Position numbers and translations under genes: made by a program. Of a stretch of DNA of 64,000 nucleotides, positions 44,366 to 53,405 are shown one piece after another. Position 1 is the first letter of the stretch, and each line of letters starts with the position of its first letter. A model generated the notes under the pieces. That model saw only the letters and a list, made by a program, of their open reading frames with translations. It was not told the DNA's origin and ran no database searches. The stretch is from Rhodococcus sp. Z13 (lineage in GTDB: Bacteria > Actinomycetota > Actinomycetes > Mycobacteriales > Mycobacteriaceae), in the NCBI RefSeq assembly GCF_025837095.1, contig NZ_CP107551.1:434001-498000 (forward strand), read 5' to 3'.

Positions 44366-46507
44366 GTGAGTATCGCCACGACCGAGGAGCAGCGGGCCGT
44401 TCAGGCGTCCGTGCGGGCCTGGTCACGGGCCGTCGATCCCATCTCGACAATACGACGCACGTCGGAGGCGACGTGGCGCGACGGGTGGACGGCCCTCGCG
44501 GAACTGGGACTGTTCGGAGTCGCCGTGCCGGAGAGCTCGGGTGGACTCGGCGCGACCGCCGTGGACCTCGCCGTCATGCTCGAACAGGCCGCCCACGAAC
44601 TCGCGCCCGGTCCCGTGCTGACCACGGCCGTCGCGGCCCTGGCCTTCGGCCGCGCCGGGGAGCCGGTCGCCAAGACGGCCGAACGTCTCGCCGAGGGAGC
44701 CGTGCCCACCGCGCTGGCCCTCGAGAGCGCGGTGTCCGCCGCGGCGGACGGGGAGGGGTACGTCCTCCGCGGCGACGCCGGCCTCGCGCTCGCGGCCGAA
44801 CCCGGCGTCGCCGTGCTCGTCCGCCTGGACGACGACGGTGACGGGGAGCGCTGGGCGCTGGTCGAGGCCGACGATCCGGGGCTGCACCTCGAACCGCTCG
44901 AGAGCGTGGACCACTCGCGTGCCCTGGCCCGCGTGCGGCTCGACGGCGCGAACGTCACCGCCGAGCGCGTCGCCGCGCTCCCGGCCGGTCTCGTCCGCGA
45001 TCTCACCGCGGGGCTGGCCGCCGCCGAACTCGCCGGCATCGCCGGTTGGGCGCTGACCACCGCCGTCGACTACGCCAGGATCCGCGAACAGTTCGGCAGA
45101 CCCATCGGTTCGTTCCAGGCCGTCAAGCACCTGTGCGCCGAGATGCTGTGCCGCACAGAGAAGATCCGGGCCGTCGCCTGGGACGCCGCGGTCGCCGTCG
45201 ACACCCAGCCCGACGAACTGCCGATCGCCGCTGCGGTCGCCGCCGTCGTGGCCCTCGACGCGGCGGTGCAGACCGCCAAGGACGCCATCCAGGTCCTCGG
45301 CGGGATCGGCTTCACCTGGGAACACGACGCGCACTTCTATCTCCGCCGCGCGGTCGCGACCCGGCAGGGACTCGGCGGTTCCGCCGCCTGGCGGGCGCGG
45401 GCCACGGCACTGGTCCGCGGCGGGGCGCGGCGGCATCTCGGCATCGACCTGTCGGACCGGGAGGACGAACGCGCCCGCATCCGCGCCGAGATCGCGGAGA
45501 TCGCCGCCCGACCCGAATCGGAACGCCGTGTCGCCCTCGCGGAATCGGGATATCTCGCCCCGCACTGGCCGGCTCCCTACGGGCGTGGCGCCGGCGCCGC
45601 CGAGCAACTGATCGTCCAGGAGGAACTCGCCGCGGCCGGGATCGAACGCCCCGATCTGGTGATCGGCTGGTGGGCGGTGCCGACCATCCTCGAGCACGGA
45701 ACCACCGAGCAGATCGAACGTTTCGTGATGCCCACCCTGCGCGGCGACGTGGTGTGGTGCCAGCTGTTCTCCGAGCCCGGTGCCGGTTCGGACCTCGCTT
45801 CGCTGCGCACCACCGCAGAGAAGGTCGACGGCGGCTGGGTCCTGAACGGGCAGAAGGTGTGGACCTCCCTGGCGCAGGAGGCCGACTGGGCGATCTGCCT
45901 GGCCCGCACCGACAAGGACGCACCCAAACACAAGGGCATCACCTACTTCCTCGTCGACATGAGGTCGGCGGGCATCACGGTCTCGCCGCTGCGGGAGATC
46001 ACCGGCGACGCCCTGTTCAACGAGGTCTTCCTCGACTCGGTGTTCGTGCCCGACGACTGCGTGGTGGGCCCGCTCGGCGACGGATGGAAGCTCGCGCGCA
46101 CCACCCTCGCCAACGAGCGCGTCGCGATGGGCGGTAAGTCCTCGCTCGGCCCGCGCATCGAGGAACTGCTCGAACTGTCGGCACCGGGCGATCCCGTCGC
46201 CGACGACCGCATCGCCGTCCAGATCGGTGAGGCGACCGTCGGGTCGCTGCTGGACCTACGGGCCACGCTGGCGCAGCTCCAGGGTCAGGATCCGGGTGCG
46301 GCGTCGAGCGTGCGCAAGCTGATCGGCGTCCGGCAGCGCCAGGACACCGCCGAGCTCGCGATGGACCTCGCGGGGGAGGCCGGTCGCGTGGAGGGGGCCC
46401 TCACGCGCGAGTTCCTCAACACCCGGTGCCTGACGATCGCCGGTGGCACCGAGCAGATCCTGCTCACTGTCGCGGCCGAGCGGCTGCTGGGCCTGCCCCG
46501 CGACTGA
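44366..46507 (+). CDS. fadE34: FadE34-type two-domain sterol acyl-CoA dehydrogenase
   Basis: A 713-aa protein made of two fused acyl-CoA dehydrogenase halves (about 1-360 and 370-713), as in Rv3573c (FadE34/ChsE3), which desaturates sterol side-chain CoA thioesters. The first half has REQFGRPIGSFQAVKHL and IQVLGGIGFTWEHDAHFYL. The second has WCQLFSEPGAGSDLASLRTT, the FAD-binding WTSLAQEADWAIC region and CLTIAGGTEQILL. GTG 44366 has GAAGGGCGG upstream and lies just after the KstR box. It is separated from chsE1 by a second KstR box. Confidence 0.93.
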   Translation: MSIATTEEQRAVQASVRAWSRAVDPISTIRRTSEATWRDGWTALAELGLFGVAVPESSGGLGATAVDLAVMLEQAAHELAPGPVLTTAVAALAFGRAGEPVAKTAERLAEGAVPTALALESAVSAAADGEGYVLRGDAGLALAAEPGVAVLVRLDDDGDGERWALVEADDPGLHLEPLESVDHSRALARVRLDGANVTAERVAALPAGLVRDLTAGLAAAELAGIAGWALTTAVDYARIREQFGRPIGSFQAVKHLCAEMLCRTEKIRAVAWDAAVAVDTQPDELPIAAAVAAVVALDAAVQTAKDAIQVLGGIGFTWEHDAHFYLRRAVATRQGLGGSAAWRARATALVRGGARRHLGIDLSDREDERARIRAEIAEIAARPESERRVALAESGYLAPHWPAPYGRGAGAAEQLIVQEELAAAGIERPDLVIGWWAVPTILEHGTTEQIERFVMPTLRGDVVWCQLFSEPGAGSDLASLRTTAEKVDGGWVLNGQKVWTSLAQEADWAICLARTDKDAPKHKGITYFLVDMRSAGITVSPLREITGDALFNEVFLDSVFVPDDCVVGPLGDGWKLARTTLANERVAMGGKSSLGPRIEELLELSAPGDPVADDRIAVQIGEATVGSLLDLRATLAQLQGQDPGAASSVRKLIGVRQRQDTAELAMDLAGEAGRVEGALTREFLNTRCLTIAGGTEQILLTVAAERLLGLPRD

Positions 46508-46543
46508 CGGGTCCTTCCGCCCGGCCCCGGGGAATGCTACAAC

Positions 46544-46557
46544 TAGAACACGTTCTA
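46544..46557. promoter_or_regulatory. KstR operator (chsE1 side-chain operon)
   Basis: TAGAACACGTTCTA, identical to the kstR/fadE34 box, lies 16 nt upstream of the chsE1 GTG. It gives the igr-type genes their own sterol-controlled promoter. Confidence 0.9.
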
Positions 46558-46573
46558 TTCGAAGGTGGTAACG

Positions 46574-47617
46574 GTGGACTTCGCACGTGACGAAACGCAG
46601 GAGGAGGTCGCCGGCGTCGCTGCCGATCTCCTGGCGCGCGGCCTCGACGACGACGCCCTGTGGACGGCCCTCGCCGACGCCGACCTGCTGTCGCTCGCGT
46701 TGCCCGAACGGCTCGGCGGCTCCGGTCTCGGCATCGCAGAGGCGACCACCGTCCTCACCGAGATCGGCCGCGGCGGCGCACGGACCCCGGCACTCCCCAC
46801 CATCGGCTTCGGCATCCTGCCGATCCTCGCGCTCGCCGACGACGCACAACAGGACGAGCTGCTCGCCGGGATCTCCGAGGGATCGGTCCTCACCGCCGCA
46901 CTCGCCGAACCGGGGCGGGCCTTCCCTGCATCGCCCGGGGCCGTCGCGAAACCGGTCGACGGCGGGCACGCGGTCACCGGCTCCTTCGTCGCCGTCCCGT
47001 ATGCCGACACCGCCCGGGCGATCCTCGTCCCCACCGACGCCGGCGTCGTCGCGCTCACGCCCACCACCGAGGGGGTGACCCTGCGCCCGAGCCCCACCTC
47101 CACCCACGCGCCCGAGTTCTCTCTGCGCGCGGACGGTGCGGTGGGCACCCTGCTCGGCGAGGGCGGCCCCGACGCCGTCGCCACCCTCTACCGTCTCGCG
47201 CTCGCCTCCATCGCGGCCTTCGCCGACGGGCTGCTCTCGGGGGCAACCGATCTCACCGCCAGGCATCTGAGCGAGCGGCACCAGTTCGGCAAGCCGCTGG
47301 CCACCTTCCAGGCCGTGGCCCAGCAGATCGCCGATGTCTACGTCACGTCCCGCACCCTGCACGTCGCGGCCCTCTCGTCGGTCTGGCGCGTCGCCGAAGG
47401 GCTCGACGCCGCAGACGATCTCGACGTCACGGCCTACTGGATCGCCGCGGAGCTGCCCCCGGCGATGCGCGTGCTGCACCACCTGCACGGCGGTATCGGT
47501 GTGGACGAGACCTATCCGCTGCACAAGTATTCGTCCGCCACCAAGGATCTCGCCCGCCTGCTCGGCGGTGCGTCCTACCGACTCGACCTCGTGGGGGCCC
47601 GGTGTTCATCGAACTGA
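46574..47617 (+). CDS. chsE1: Acyl-CoA dehydrogenase FadE28 (ChsE1)
   Basis: A 347-aa ACAD subunit matching Rv3544c. With ChsE2 it forms the alpha2beta2 enzyme that desaturates the three-carbon (propionyl) sterol side chain. Recognisable segments are LALPERLGGSGLGIAEATT, ERHQFGKPLATFQAVAQQIA and HHLHGGIGVDETYPLHKYSS. GTG 46574 is chosen because GAAGG lies 8 nt upstream and VDFARDETQ fits the family start. Its 3' end overlaps chsE2 by 16 nt. Confidence 0.93.
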   Translation: MDFARDETQEEVAGVAADLLARGLDDDALWTALADADLLSLALPERLGGSGLGIAEATTVLTEIGRGGARTPALPTIGFGILPILALADDAQQDELLAGISEGSVLTAALAEPGRAFPASPGAVAKPVDGGHAVTGSFVAVPYADTARAILVPTDAGVVALTPTTEGVTLRPSPTSTHAPEFSLRADGAVGTLLGEGGPDAVATLYRLALASIAAFADGLLSGATDLTARHLSERHQFGKPLATFQAVAQQIADVYVTSRTLHVAALSSVWRVAEGLDAADDLDVTAYWIAAELPPAMRVLHHLHGGIGVDETYPLHKYSSATKDLARLLGGASYRLDLVGARCSSN

Positions 47618-48753
47618 CCGACGAACAGCGCGCGCTGCAAGCCGAACTGCGCCGCTACTTCAGCACTCTGGTCTCCCCGGAGGAGGCCGCGATCATGCGC
47701 ACGGAACGGCACGGCCCCACCTACCGGGAGGTCGTCCGCCGCATGGGCAAGGACGGCTGGCTCGGCGTCGGCTGGCCCGTCGAGTTCGGTGGCCGCGGCT
47801 TCGGCGACGTCGAACAGCAGATCTTCGCCAACGAGGCCGTCCGCGCCGACGTGCCGCTGCCGAGCGTCACCCTGCAGACCGTCGGCCCCACCCTCCAGGT
47901 GTACGGCACCGAGGAGCAGAAGCGGAAGTTCCTGCCGGGCATCCTCGCCGGCGAGATCCACTTCGCGATCGGCTATTCCGAACCCGAGGCCGGCACCGAC
48001 CTCGCCGCCCTGCGCACCACCGCGGTCCGCGACGGCGACCACTACATCGTCAACGGCCAGAAGATCTTCACCACCGGCGGGCACGACGCCGACTACATCT
48101 GGCTCGCCGTCCGCACCGGCACCCCCGAGTCGCGGCACCGCGGCATCTCGGTGCTCATCGTCGACACGAAGGACCCCGGCTTCTCCTGGACGCCGATCAT
48201 CACCTGCGACGGTGCGCACCACGTCAACGCCACCTACTACAGTGACGTGCGGGTGCCGGTGGAGATGCTCGTCGGCGAGGAGAACAAGGGCTGGAAGCTC
48301 ATCACCACCCAGCTCAACCACGAACGCGTCATGCTCGGTCCCGCCGGCCGTGTGGCCGGCATCTACGACCGGCTCGTCGAATGGGTCCGCGCCCACGACC
48401 TGCAGGACCGCCCCGAGGTCCGTCGCGCTCTCGGTGAGATCCACGCGATCGAACGGCTCAACGAACTGCTGAACTGGCAGGTCGCCTCGAGCGGCAACGA
48501 TGCCGTCGACATCGCCGACGCCTCGGCCACCAAGGTCTTCGCCACCGAACGCATCCAGCGCGTCGGGCGTCTCGCCGAGGAGATCGTCGGTGCCTTCGGT
48601 GATCCCGCGGACGAGGACACCGCCGACCTGCTGAGCTGGCTGGACATGATGGCCAAGCGCAACGTCGTCATCACCTTCGGTGGTGGTGTCAACGAGGTGA
48701 TGCGCGAACTCATCGCGACGGCGGGTCTGGGCATGCCCCGGGTGCCGCGGTGA
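47602..48753 (+). CDS. chsE2: Acyl-CoA dehydrogenase FadE29 (ChsE2)
   Basis: A 383-aa ACAD subunit matching Rv3543c, partner of ChsE1. Segments include GWPVEFGGRGFGDVEQQIFA, AIGYSEPEAGTDLAALRTTA, VNGQKIFTTGGHDADYIWLA and NHERVMLGPAGRVAGIYDRL. It overlaps chsE1 by 16 nt at the start and chsH2 by a possible GTGA at the end. Fixed stoichiometry with ChsE1 would be helped by this coupling. Confidence 0.93.
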   Translation: MFIELTDEQRALQAELRRYFSTLVSPEEAAIMRTERHGPTYREVVRRMGKDGWLGVGWPVEFGGRGFGDVEQQIFANEAVRADVPLPSVTLQTVGPTLQVYGTEEQKRKFLPGILAGEIHFAIGYSEPEAGTDLAALRTTAVRDGDHYIVNGQKIFTTGGHDADYIWLAVRTGTPESRHRGISVLIVDTKDPGFSWTPIITCDGAHHVNATYYSDVRVPVEMLVGEENKGWKLITTQLNHERVMLGPAGRVAGIYDRLVEWVRAHDLQDRPEVRRALGEIHAIERLNELLNWQVASSGNDAVDIADASATKVFATERIQRVGRLAEEIVGAFGDPADEDTADLLSWLDMMAKRNVVITFGGGVNEVMRELIATAGLGMPRVPR

Positions 48754-48767
48754 CGGAGGAGAACGGG

Positions 48768-49775
48768 ATGAGCACAGCAGATACCGGTGCGGCAGAACGG
48801 ATCCTGCAGGCGGCGGAGCAGGTCCGCCGCGACGGACCCTCGTCCCCGCGCCCCGGACGCGACCCGGTGAACCTGCCGATGATCCGTAACTGGCTCGAGG
48901 CCATCGGCGACGACAACCCGATCTACACCGACGAATCCGCTGCTCTCGCAGCCGGACACGGAGGCCTCGTCGCACCCCCGGCCATGGCCCAGGTGTGGAC
49001 GATGCGTGGTCTCGGCGCCGAGCGGGAGAAGGACGACCCGCTGGGCCGGATGACGAAGATCCTCGACGACGCCGGATACACCTCCGTCGTCGCCACCAAC
49101 TGCGACCAGATCTACCACCGCTATCTGCGGCACGGTGAACAGGTGACCATCGAGTCCACCCTCGAGGACGTCGTGGGTCCCAAGAGGACCGGGCTGGGGG
49201 AGGGCTGGTTCTTCACCACCCGCAACATCTGGAAGGTGGGCGACGAGGTCGTCGCCGAGATGCTGTTCCGTATCCTCAAGTTCGCGCCCCCCACCGCAGC
49301 GGCGGAGCAGAAGAAGCCCGAGAAAGGTTCGGTCCCGGAGGATCTCGACCCCACCCGGATGCTGCGTCCGTCGGTCTCCCACGACACCCGGTTCTTCTGG
49401 GAGGGCGTCGCCGCGCACGAACTGCGCATCCAGCGCCGCCCCGACGGCAGCCTGCAGCACCCGCCCGTCCCGGCGCTGTGGCTCGACAAGACGGAGACGA
49501 CCGATTACGTCGTGTCCTCCGGTCGCGGAACGGTCTTCAGCTATGTGGTGCACCACGCCCCGAAGGTGCCGGGACGGCAGGTGCCGTTCGTGGTCGCGCT
49601 CGTCGAACTCGAGGAGGGTGTGCGCATGCTCGGTGAACTCCGCGACGTCGACCTCTCCGATGTGCGAATCGGGATGCCGGTCCGCGCAACCTATCTCGAT
49701 TTCCCCGGTGACGACGAGACCGGCGGGCAGCCGTGGACCCTGTACGCCTGGCAACCCCTCGAGGAGAACGCGTGA
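48768..49775 (+). CDS. chsH2: ChsH2: MaoC-like hydratase subunit with C-terminal DUF35 domain
   Basis: A 335-aa protein matching Rv3542c. It has an N-terminal MaoC-like hotdog domain (residues about 25-175, NLPMIRNWLEAIGDDNPIYT) and a C-terminal DUF35 OB-fold (about 215-330, FFWEGVAAHELRIQRRPDGS). The hotdog half pairs with ChsH1 as the sterol 22-enoyl-CoA hydratase; the DUF35 half binds the Ltp2 aldolase. The Cys pairs of a DUF35 zinc ribbon are absent here. ATG 48768 with GGAGGAG 6 nt upstream is preferred; GTG 48750 overlapping chsE2 is an alternative. Confidence 0.92.
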   Translation: MSTADTGAAERILQAAEQVRRDGPSSPRPGRDPVNLPMIRNWLEAIGDDNPIYTDESAALAAGHGGLVAPPAMAQVWTMRGLGAEREKDDPLGRMTKILDDAGYTSVVATNCDQIYHRYLRHGEQVTIESTLEDVVGPKRTGLGEGWFFTTRNIWKVGDEVVAEMLFRILKFAPPTAAAEQKKPEKGSVPEDLDPTRMLRPSVSHDTRFFWEGVAAHELRIQRRPDGSLQHPPVPALWLDKTETTDYVVSSGRGTVFSYVVHHAPKVPGRQVPFVVALVELEEGVRMLGELRDVDLSDVRIGMPVRATYLDFPGDDETGGQPWTLYAWQPLEENA

Positions 49776-50176
49776 GCACACCCACCGTCGCCGCGGGCGA
49801 CACGCTGCCACCGCTGACGATCCACGCCGATCCCACCTTCGTCGTCTCGACGGCGTTGGCCACCAGGGACTTCCAGGACGTCCACCACGACCGCGACAAG
49901 GCGCAGCAACGCGGTTCGAAGGACATCTTCGTCAACATCCTCACCGACACCGGTCTCGTGCAGCGTTACGTCACCGACTGGGCCGGTCCCCGAGCGGTCG
50001 TCCGCTCGATCTCCCTGCGGCTCGGTGTGCCGTGGTACGCCTACGACACCCTCACGCTGACGGGCACCGTCTCCTCGGTCGAGGACGGTCTCGTCACCGT
50101 CGATGTCACCGGAACCAACAGCCTGGGCAAGCACATCACCGCCGTGGCGACGTTCGTGATCGGAGGTGCCGCATGA
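49772..50176 (+). CDS. chsH1: ChsH1: MaoC-like hydratase subunit
   Basis: A 134-aa single hotdog protein matching Rv3541c. STALATRDFQDVHHDRDKAQ carries the hydratase Asp/His pair of MaoC enzymes. With ChsH2 it hydrates the C22 double bond of the three-carbon side-chain CoA ester. The GTG overlaps chsH2 by 4 nt (49772-49775) and the stop overlaps ltp2 by 4 nt (ATGA, 50173-50176). Confidence 0.93.
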   Translation: MSTPTVAAGDTLPPLTIHADPTFVVSTALATRDFQDVHHDRDKAQQRGSKDIFVNILTDTGLVQRYVTDWAGPRAVVRSISLRLGVPWYAYDTLTLTGTVSSVEDGLVTVDVTGTNSLGKHITAVATFVIGGAA

Positions 50177-51342
50177 GCGGACTGTCGGGCAGGGCCGCCA
50201 TCGTCGGCATCGGTGCCACCGACTTCTCGAAGGATTCCGGCCGCAGTGAACTGCGCCTGGCCGCCGAGGCGGTACGGGACGCACTCGACGACGCCGGGCT
50301 GACCCCCGCCGACGTCGACGGCCTGGTCTCCTTCACGATGGACACCAACACCGAGGTTGCGGTGGCCCGCTCCGTCGGCATCCCGGAGATGACCTTCTTC
50401 TCGCGCATCCACTACGGCGGCGGCGCGGCCTGCGCGACCGTCCAGCAGGCGGCCATGGCCGTCGCGACCGGTGTGGCCGACGTGGTGGTCGCCTACCGCG
50501 CCTTCAACGAACGCTCCGGTGCCCGCTACGGGCAGGTCAACACCGCGCTGGCCCAGCAGGTGAACTCGTCGGGCACCGACAACGCCTTCTCGTATCCGCA
50601 CGGGCTGAGCACCCCGGCCTCGTTCGTCGCGATGGTCGCGCAGCGCTACATGCACCTGTCGGGGGCCACGAGCGCCGACTTCGGTGCGGTCGCCGTCGCC
50701 GACCGGGCGCACGCCGCCACCAACCCGAAGGCCTTCTTCCACGGCAGGCCGATCACCCTCGAGGACCACCAGAACTCGCGCTGGATCGCCGAACCGCTGC
50801 ATCTGCTGGACTGCTGCCAGGAATCGGACGGCGGGGTCGCGCTGGTGATCACCAGTGTCGAGCGCGCGAAGGACCTGAAGCAGACCCCTGCGGTGATCAG
50901 CGCGGCGGCGCAGGGCAGTGGGCCGGATCAGTACATCATGACCAGCTACTACCGCGACGAACTCGCGGGACTGCCCGAGATGGGCATCGTCGGTCGGCAG
51001 TTGTGGCAGCAGTCCGGGATCGGCCCCGAGGACGTCGCCACGGCGGTGCTCTACGACCATTTCACCCCCTACGTCCTCATGCAGCTCGAGGAACTCGGCT
51101 TCTGCGGGCGCGGGGAGGCCAAGGACTTCGTCGCCGAGGGCATCGAACTGGGTGGGCGGCTGCCGATCAACACACACGGTGGTCAGCTCGGTGAGGCCTA
51201 CATCCACGGCATGAACGGCATCGCCGAGGGCGTCCGGCAGATCCGGGGCAGTGCGGTCAACCAGGTCGACGACGTCGAGCACGTCCTCGTCACCGCAGGC
51301 ACCGGCGTGCCCACCTCCGGACTGGTGTTGTCGCGCTCCTGA
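50173..51342 (+). CDS. ltp2: Ltp2 thiolase-fold retro-aldolase
   Basis: A 389-aa thiolase-superfamily protein matching Rv3540c. It performs the retro-aldol cleavage that releases propionyl-CoA and leaves the C17-keto steroid, acting with the ChsH2 DUF35 domain. Blocks are GRAAIVGIGATDFSKDSGRS, RIHYGGGAACATVQQAAMAV, YDHFTPYVLMQLEELGFCG and LPINTHGGQLGEAYIHGMNG. It is the last gene of the side-chain operon; the next gene starts 95 nt downstream. Confidence 0.94.
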   Translation: MSGLSGRAAIVGIGATDFSKDSGRSELRLAAEAVRDALDDAGLTPADVDGLVSFTMDTNTEVAVARSVGIPEMTFFSRIHYGGGAACATVQQAAMAVATGVADVVVAYRAFNERSGARYGQVNTALAQQVNSSGTDNAFSYPHGLSTPASFVAMVAQRYMHLSGATSADFGAVAVADRAHAATNPKAFFHGRPITLEDHQNSRWIAEPLHLLDCCQESDGGVALVITSVERAKDLKQTPAVISAAAQGSGPDQYIMTSYYRDELAGLPEMGIVGRQLWQQSGIGPEDVATAVLYDHFTPYVLMQLEELGFCGRGEAKDFVAEGIELGGRLPINTHGGQLGEAYIHGMNGIAEGVRQIRGSAVNQVDDVEHVLVTAGTGVPTSGLVLSRS

Positions 51343-51437
51343 GTTCGGTCCGCCGAGTTCGTTCCGCGCGCACCTCCGCGGATCCGCGCCTACCATGGGC
51401 CCCACCTGGCCGGTGACGAGATCCGCGGAGGGCACCC

Positions 51438-52844
51438 GTGACGGATACGAGCCCACGAGTCGTACATCCCACGCGTGAGCAGCGGATCCAGAACGGCCGG
51501 CTGGCGCGGCGCATCACGCCCGTCGCGTCGCTGGCCGACCTCGCTGAGTCCGACCGCGATCCGGTTGCCCTGCTCGAGAAACAGGCCGGGACCCGAGTCC
51601 CGCAACTCGTCCCCGTCCGGTACGGACGCATGGCGACGGCGTCGTTCGCCTTCCTGCGCGGCGCGGCCCTGGTGATGGCCGACGACCTGTCCCGCACACC
51701 GAACAGCGGGCTGCACACCCAGCTCTGCGGCGACGCGCATGCGAGCAACTTCGGTTTCTTCGCCACCCCCGAGCGCCGGACGGCGTTCGACGTCAACGAC
51801 TTCGACGAGACCTATCCGGGTCCGTTCGAATGGGACGTCAAACGTCTCGTCGCGAGCCTCGAAGTGGCCGGACGCGACAACGGGTTCACCGCGAAGGAGC
51901 GCCGGAAGATCACCAGGGCGTGCGCGGCGGAGTACCGCGAGACCATGCGCAGGCAGGCCGAACTGGGCAACCTCGCGGTCTGGTACTCGCACGTCCAGCC
52001 GTCTGCCGGGAATCTCGGGCAACTCGGGCCGGTCGACACGGTCATGGAGAAGCGCACCCGGAAGGTCCTCGAGAAGGCTGCGCGACGCGACCACCTGCAC
52101 GCCCTCGGCAAACTGACCATCGTCGTGGACGGGCAGCGCCGGATCATCAGCGCACCTCCGCTGCTGGTGCCGGTGGAGGAGGTGTTCGCCGACCTCGACG
52201 CCGACGGGGTCTACGACGAACTGCACCGCCGCCTGCGCTCCTATCGCGCCACGCTGCAATGGGATCGCCGGATCCTGCTCGAACAGTTCGAACTCGTGCA
52301 GGCGGCCCGCAAGGTCGTCGGGGTCGGCAGCGTGGGCACACGGGCCTGGATCATGCTCCTGCGCGGCGCGGACGACGACGATCCGCTCTTCCTGCAGGCG
52401 AAGGAGGCCCAGCGGTCGGTGCTCTCGTACTACGTCGACGGCCCCACCTACGCGAACGAGGGCGAACGCGTCGTGGACGGTCAGCGGCTCATGCAGTCCG
52501 CGAGCGACATCTTCCTCGGCTGGCAGCAGGGTCCAGGCGTTGACGGGGTGGTCCGGGACTTCTACATGCGTCAACTGCACGACGGCAAGGGATCGGTGGA
52601 CATCGAGGAGATGGTGCCCAAGGGCATGAAGCTCTACGGCCGGTTGTGTGCCCGGGTCCTGGCCTTCGCCCACGCCCGGGGCGGCGACCGCGTGGCCCTC
52701 GCGACCTATCTCGGCGACGACGAGGAGTTCGACGAGGCCCTCGCGGCCTTCGCACGCGCCTACGCCGACCGGACCGAGCAGGACCTGCAGGCACTGCGCA
52801 CCGCGATCGAACAGGGGCGCGTGAAGGCGAAAACCGGTCTGTAG
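51438..52844 (+). CDS. DUF2252 family protein
   Basis: A 468-aa protein of the DUF2252 family, which has a kinase-like fold but no established substrate. Typical blocks are QLCGDAHASNFGFFATPERR, FDVNDFDETYPGPFEWDVKR, SYYVDGPTYANEGERVVDGQ, and a C-terminal helical end. GTG 51438 follows a purine-rich GCGGAGGGCACCC; TACCAT (51391-51396) may be the -10. No link to sterol genes is visible beyond its place. Confidence 0.88.
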   Translation: MTDTSPRVVHPTREQRIQNGRLARRITPVASLADLAESDRDPVALLEKQAGTRVPQLVPVRYGRMATASFAFLRGAALVMADDLSRTPNSGLHTQLCGDAHASNFGFFATPERRTAFDVNDFDETYPGPFEWDVKRLVASLEVAGRDNGFTAKERRKITRACAAEYRETMRRQAELGNLAVWYSHVQPSAGNLGQLGPVDTVMEKRTRKVLEKAARRDHLHALGKLTIVVDGQRRIISAPPLLVPVEEVFADLDADGVYDELHRRLRSYRATLQWDRRILLEQFELVQAARKVVGVGSVGTRAWIMLLRGADDDDPLFLQAKEAQRSVLSYYVDGPTYANEGERVVDGQRLMQSASDIFLGWQQGPGVDGVVRDFYMRQLHDGKGSVDIEEMVPKGMKLYGRLCARVLAFAHARGGDRVALATYLGDDEEFDEALAAFARAYADRTEQDLQALRTAIEQGRVKAKTGL

Positions 52845-52929
52845 AAGGACGAATCCCGCCGAAAACGCCGACGGAACCTCGCAGCCCGCCCATAATTCGG
52901 AGGTCATCACCTTCTCGAAAGGGATCGTC

Positions 52930-53385
52930 ATGTCCGAAGATGTGCGTACGAGGCAAACGGGCAGCAGTGCAGAACGGGGAACCGTCGAACAGGGCAGTGT
53001 CAAACAGGGAATCGCGGCCGGTACGTCGCTCGGTGCCGCCGTCATCCTCGTCACCCTCGGTGTGATCACGCTGCTGCAGGGCATTTCGGCGGTGGCGAAC
53101 GACGAGGTGTTCGTCGTCGGTATCGAGTACATCTACAAGTTCGACTTCACCACCTGGGGCTGGATCCACATCGTCATCGGTGCCCTCATGGTCCTCGTGG
53201 GCGCCGCACTCATCGCGGGCGCGACCTGGGCCCGCGTGACGGCGATCGTCCTCGCCGCGCTGTCGATCGTCGCCAACTTCCTGTGGCTGCCCTACTACCC
53301 GTGGTGGTCGATCCTCATCATCGCCCTCGACGTCGTCGTCATCTGGGCGATCGCGACCTGGAACCCGCGGGGCGTCGAGTCCTGA
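52930..53385 (+). CDS. DUF7144-type four-helix membrane protein
   Basis: A 151-aa membrane protein. A polar N-terminus of about 30 residues is followed by four helices (about 33-54, 75-97, 101-121, 126-145). FTTWGWIHIVIGALMVLVG and NFLWLPYYPWWSILIIALD are the family signature of actinobacterial DUF7144 proteins. Function unknown. GAAAGGGATCGTC upstream of ATG 52930 is a good RBS. Confidence 0.85.
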   Translation: MSEDVRTRQTGSSAERGTVEQGSVKQGIAAGTSLGAAVILVTLGVITLLQGISAVANDEVFVVGIEYIYKFDFTTWGWIHIVIGALMVLVGAALIAGATWARVTAIVLAALSIVANFLWLPYYPWWSILIIALDVVVIWAIATWNPRGVES

Positions 53386-53405
53386 TCCCGCACCACGCTG
53401 CGTCC

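Noticed and set aside
46574-48753. chsE1 and chsE2 as one ACAD gene broken by a frameshift
   Set aside because: They are two complete, different subunits in the same order as fadE28-fadE29, overlapping by 16 nt, and the family works as a heteromer.
49733-49772. Earlier start for chsH1 inside chsH2
   Set aside because: It would add residues unlike the family; GTG 49772 gives the exact 4-nt overlap seen across this operon.
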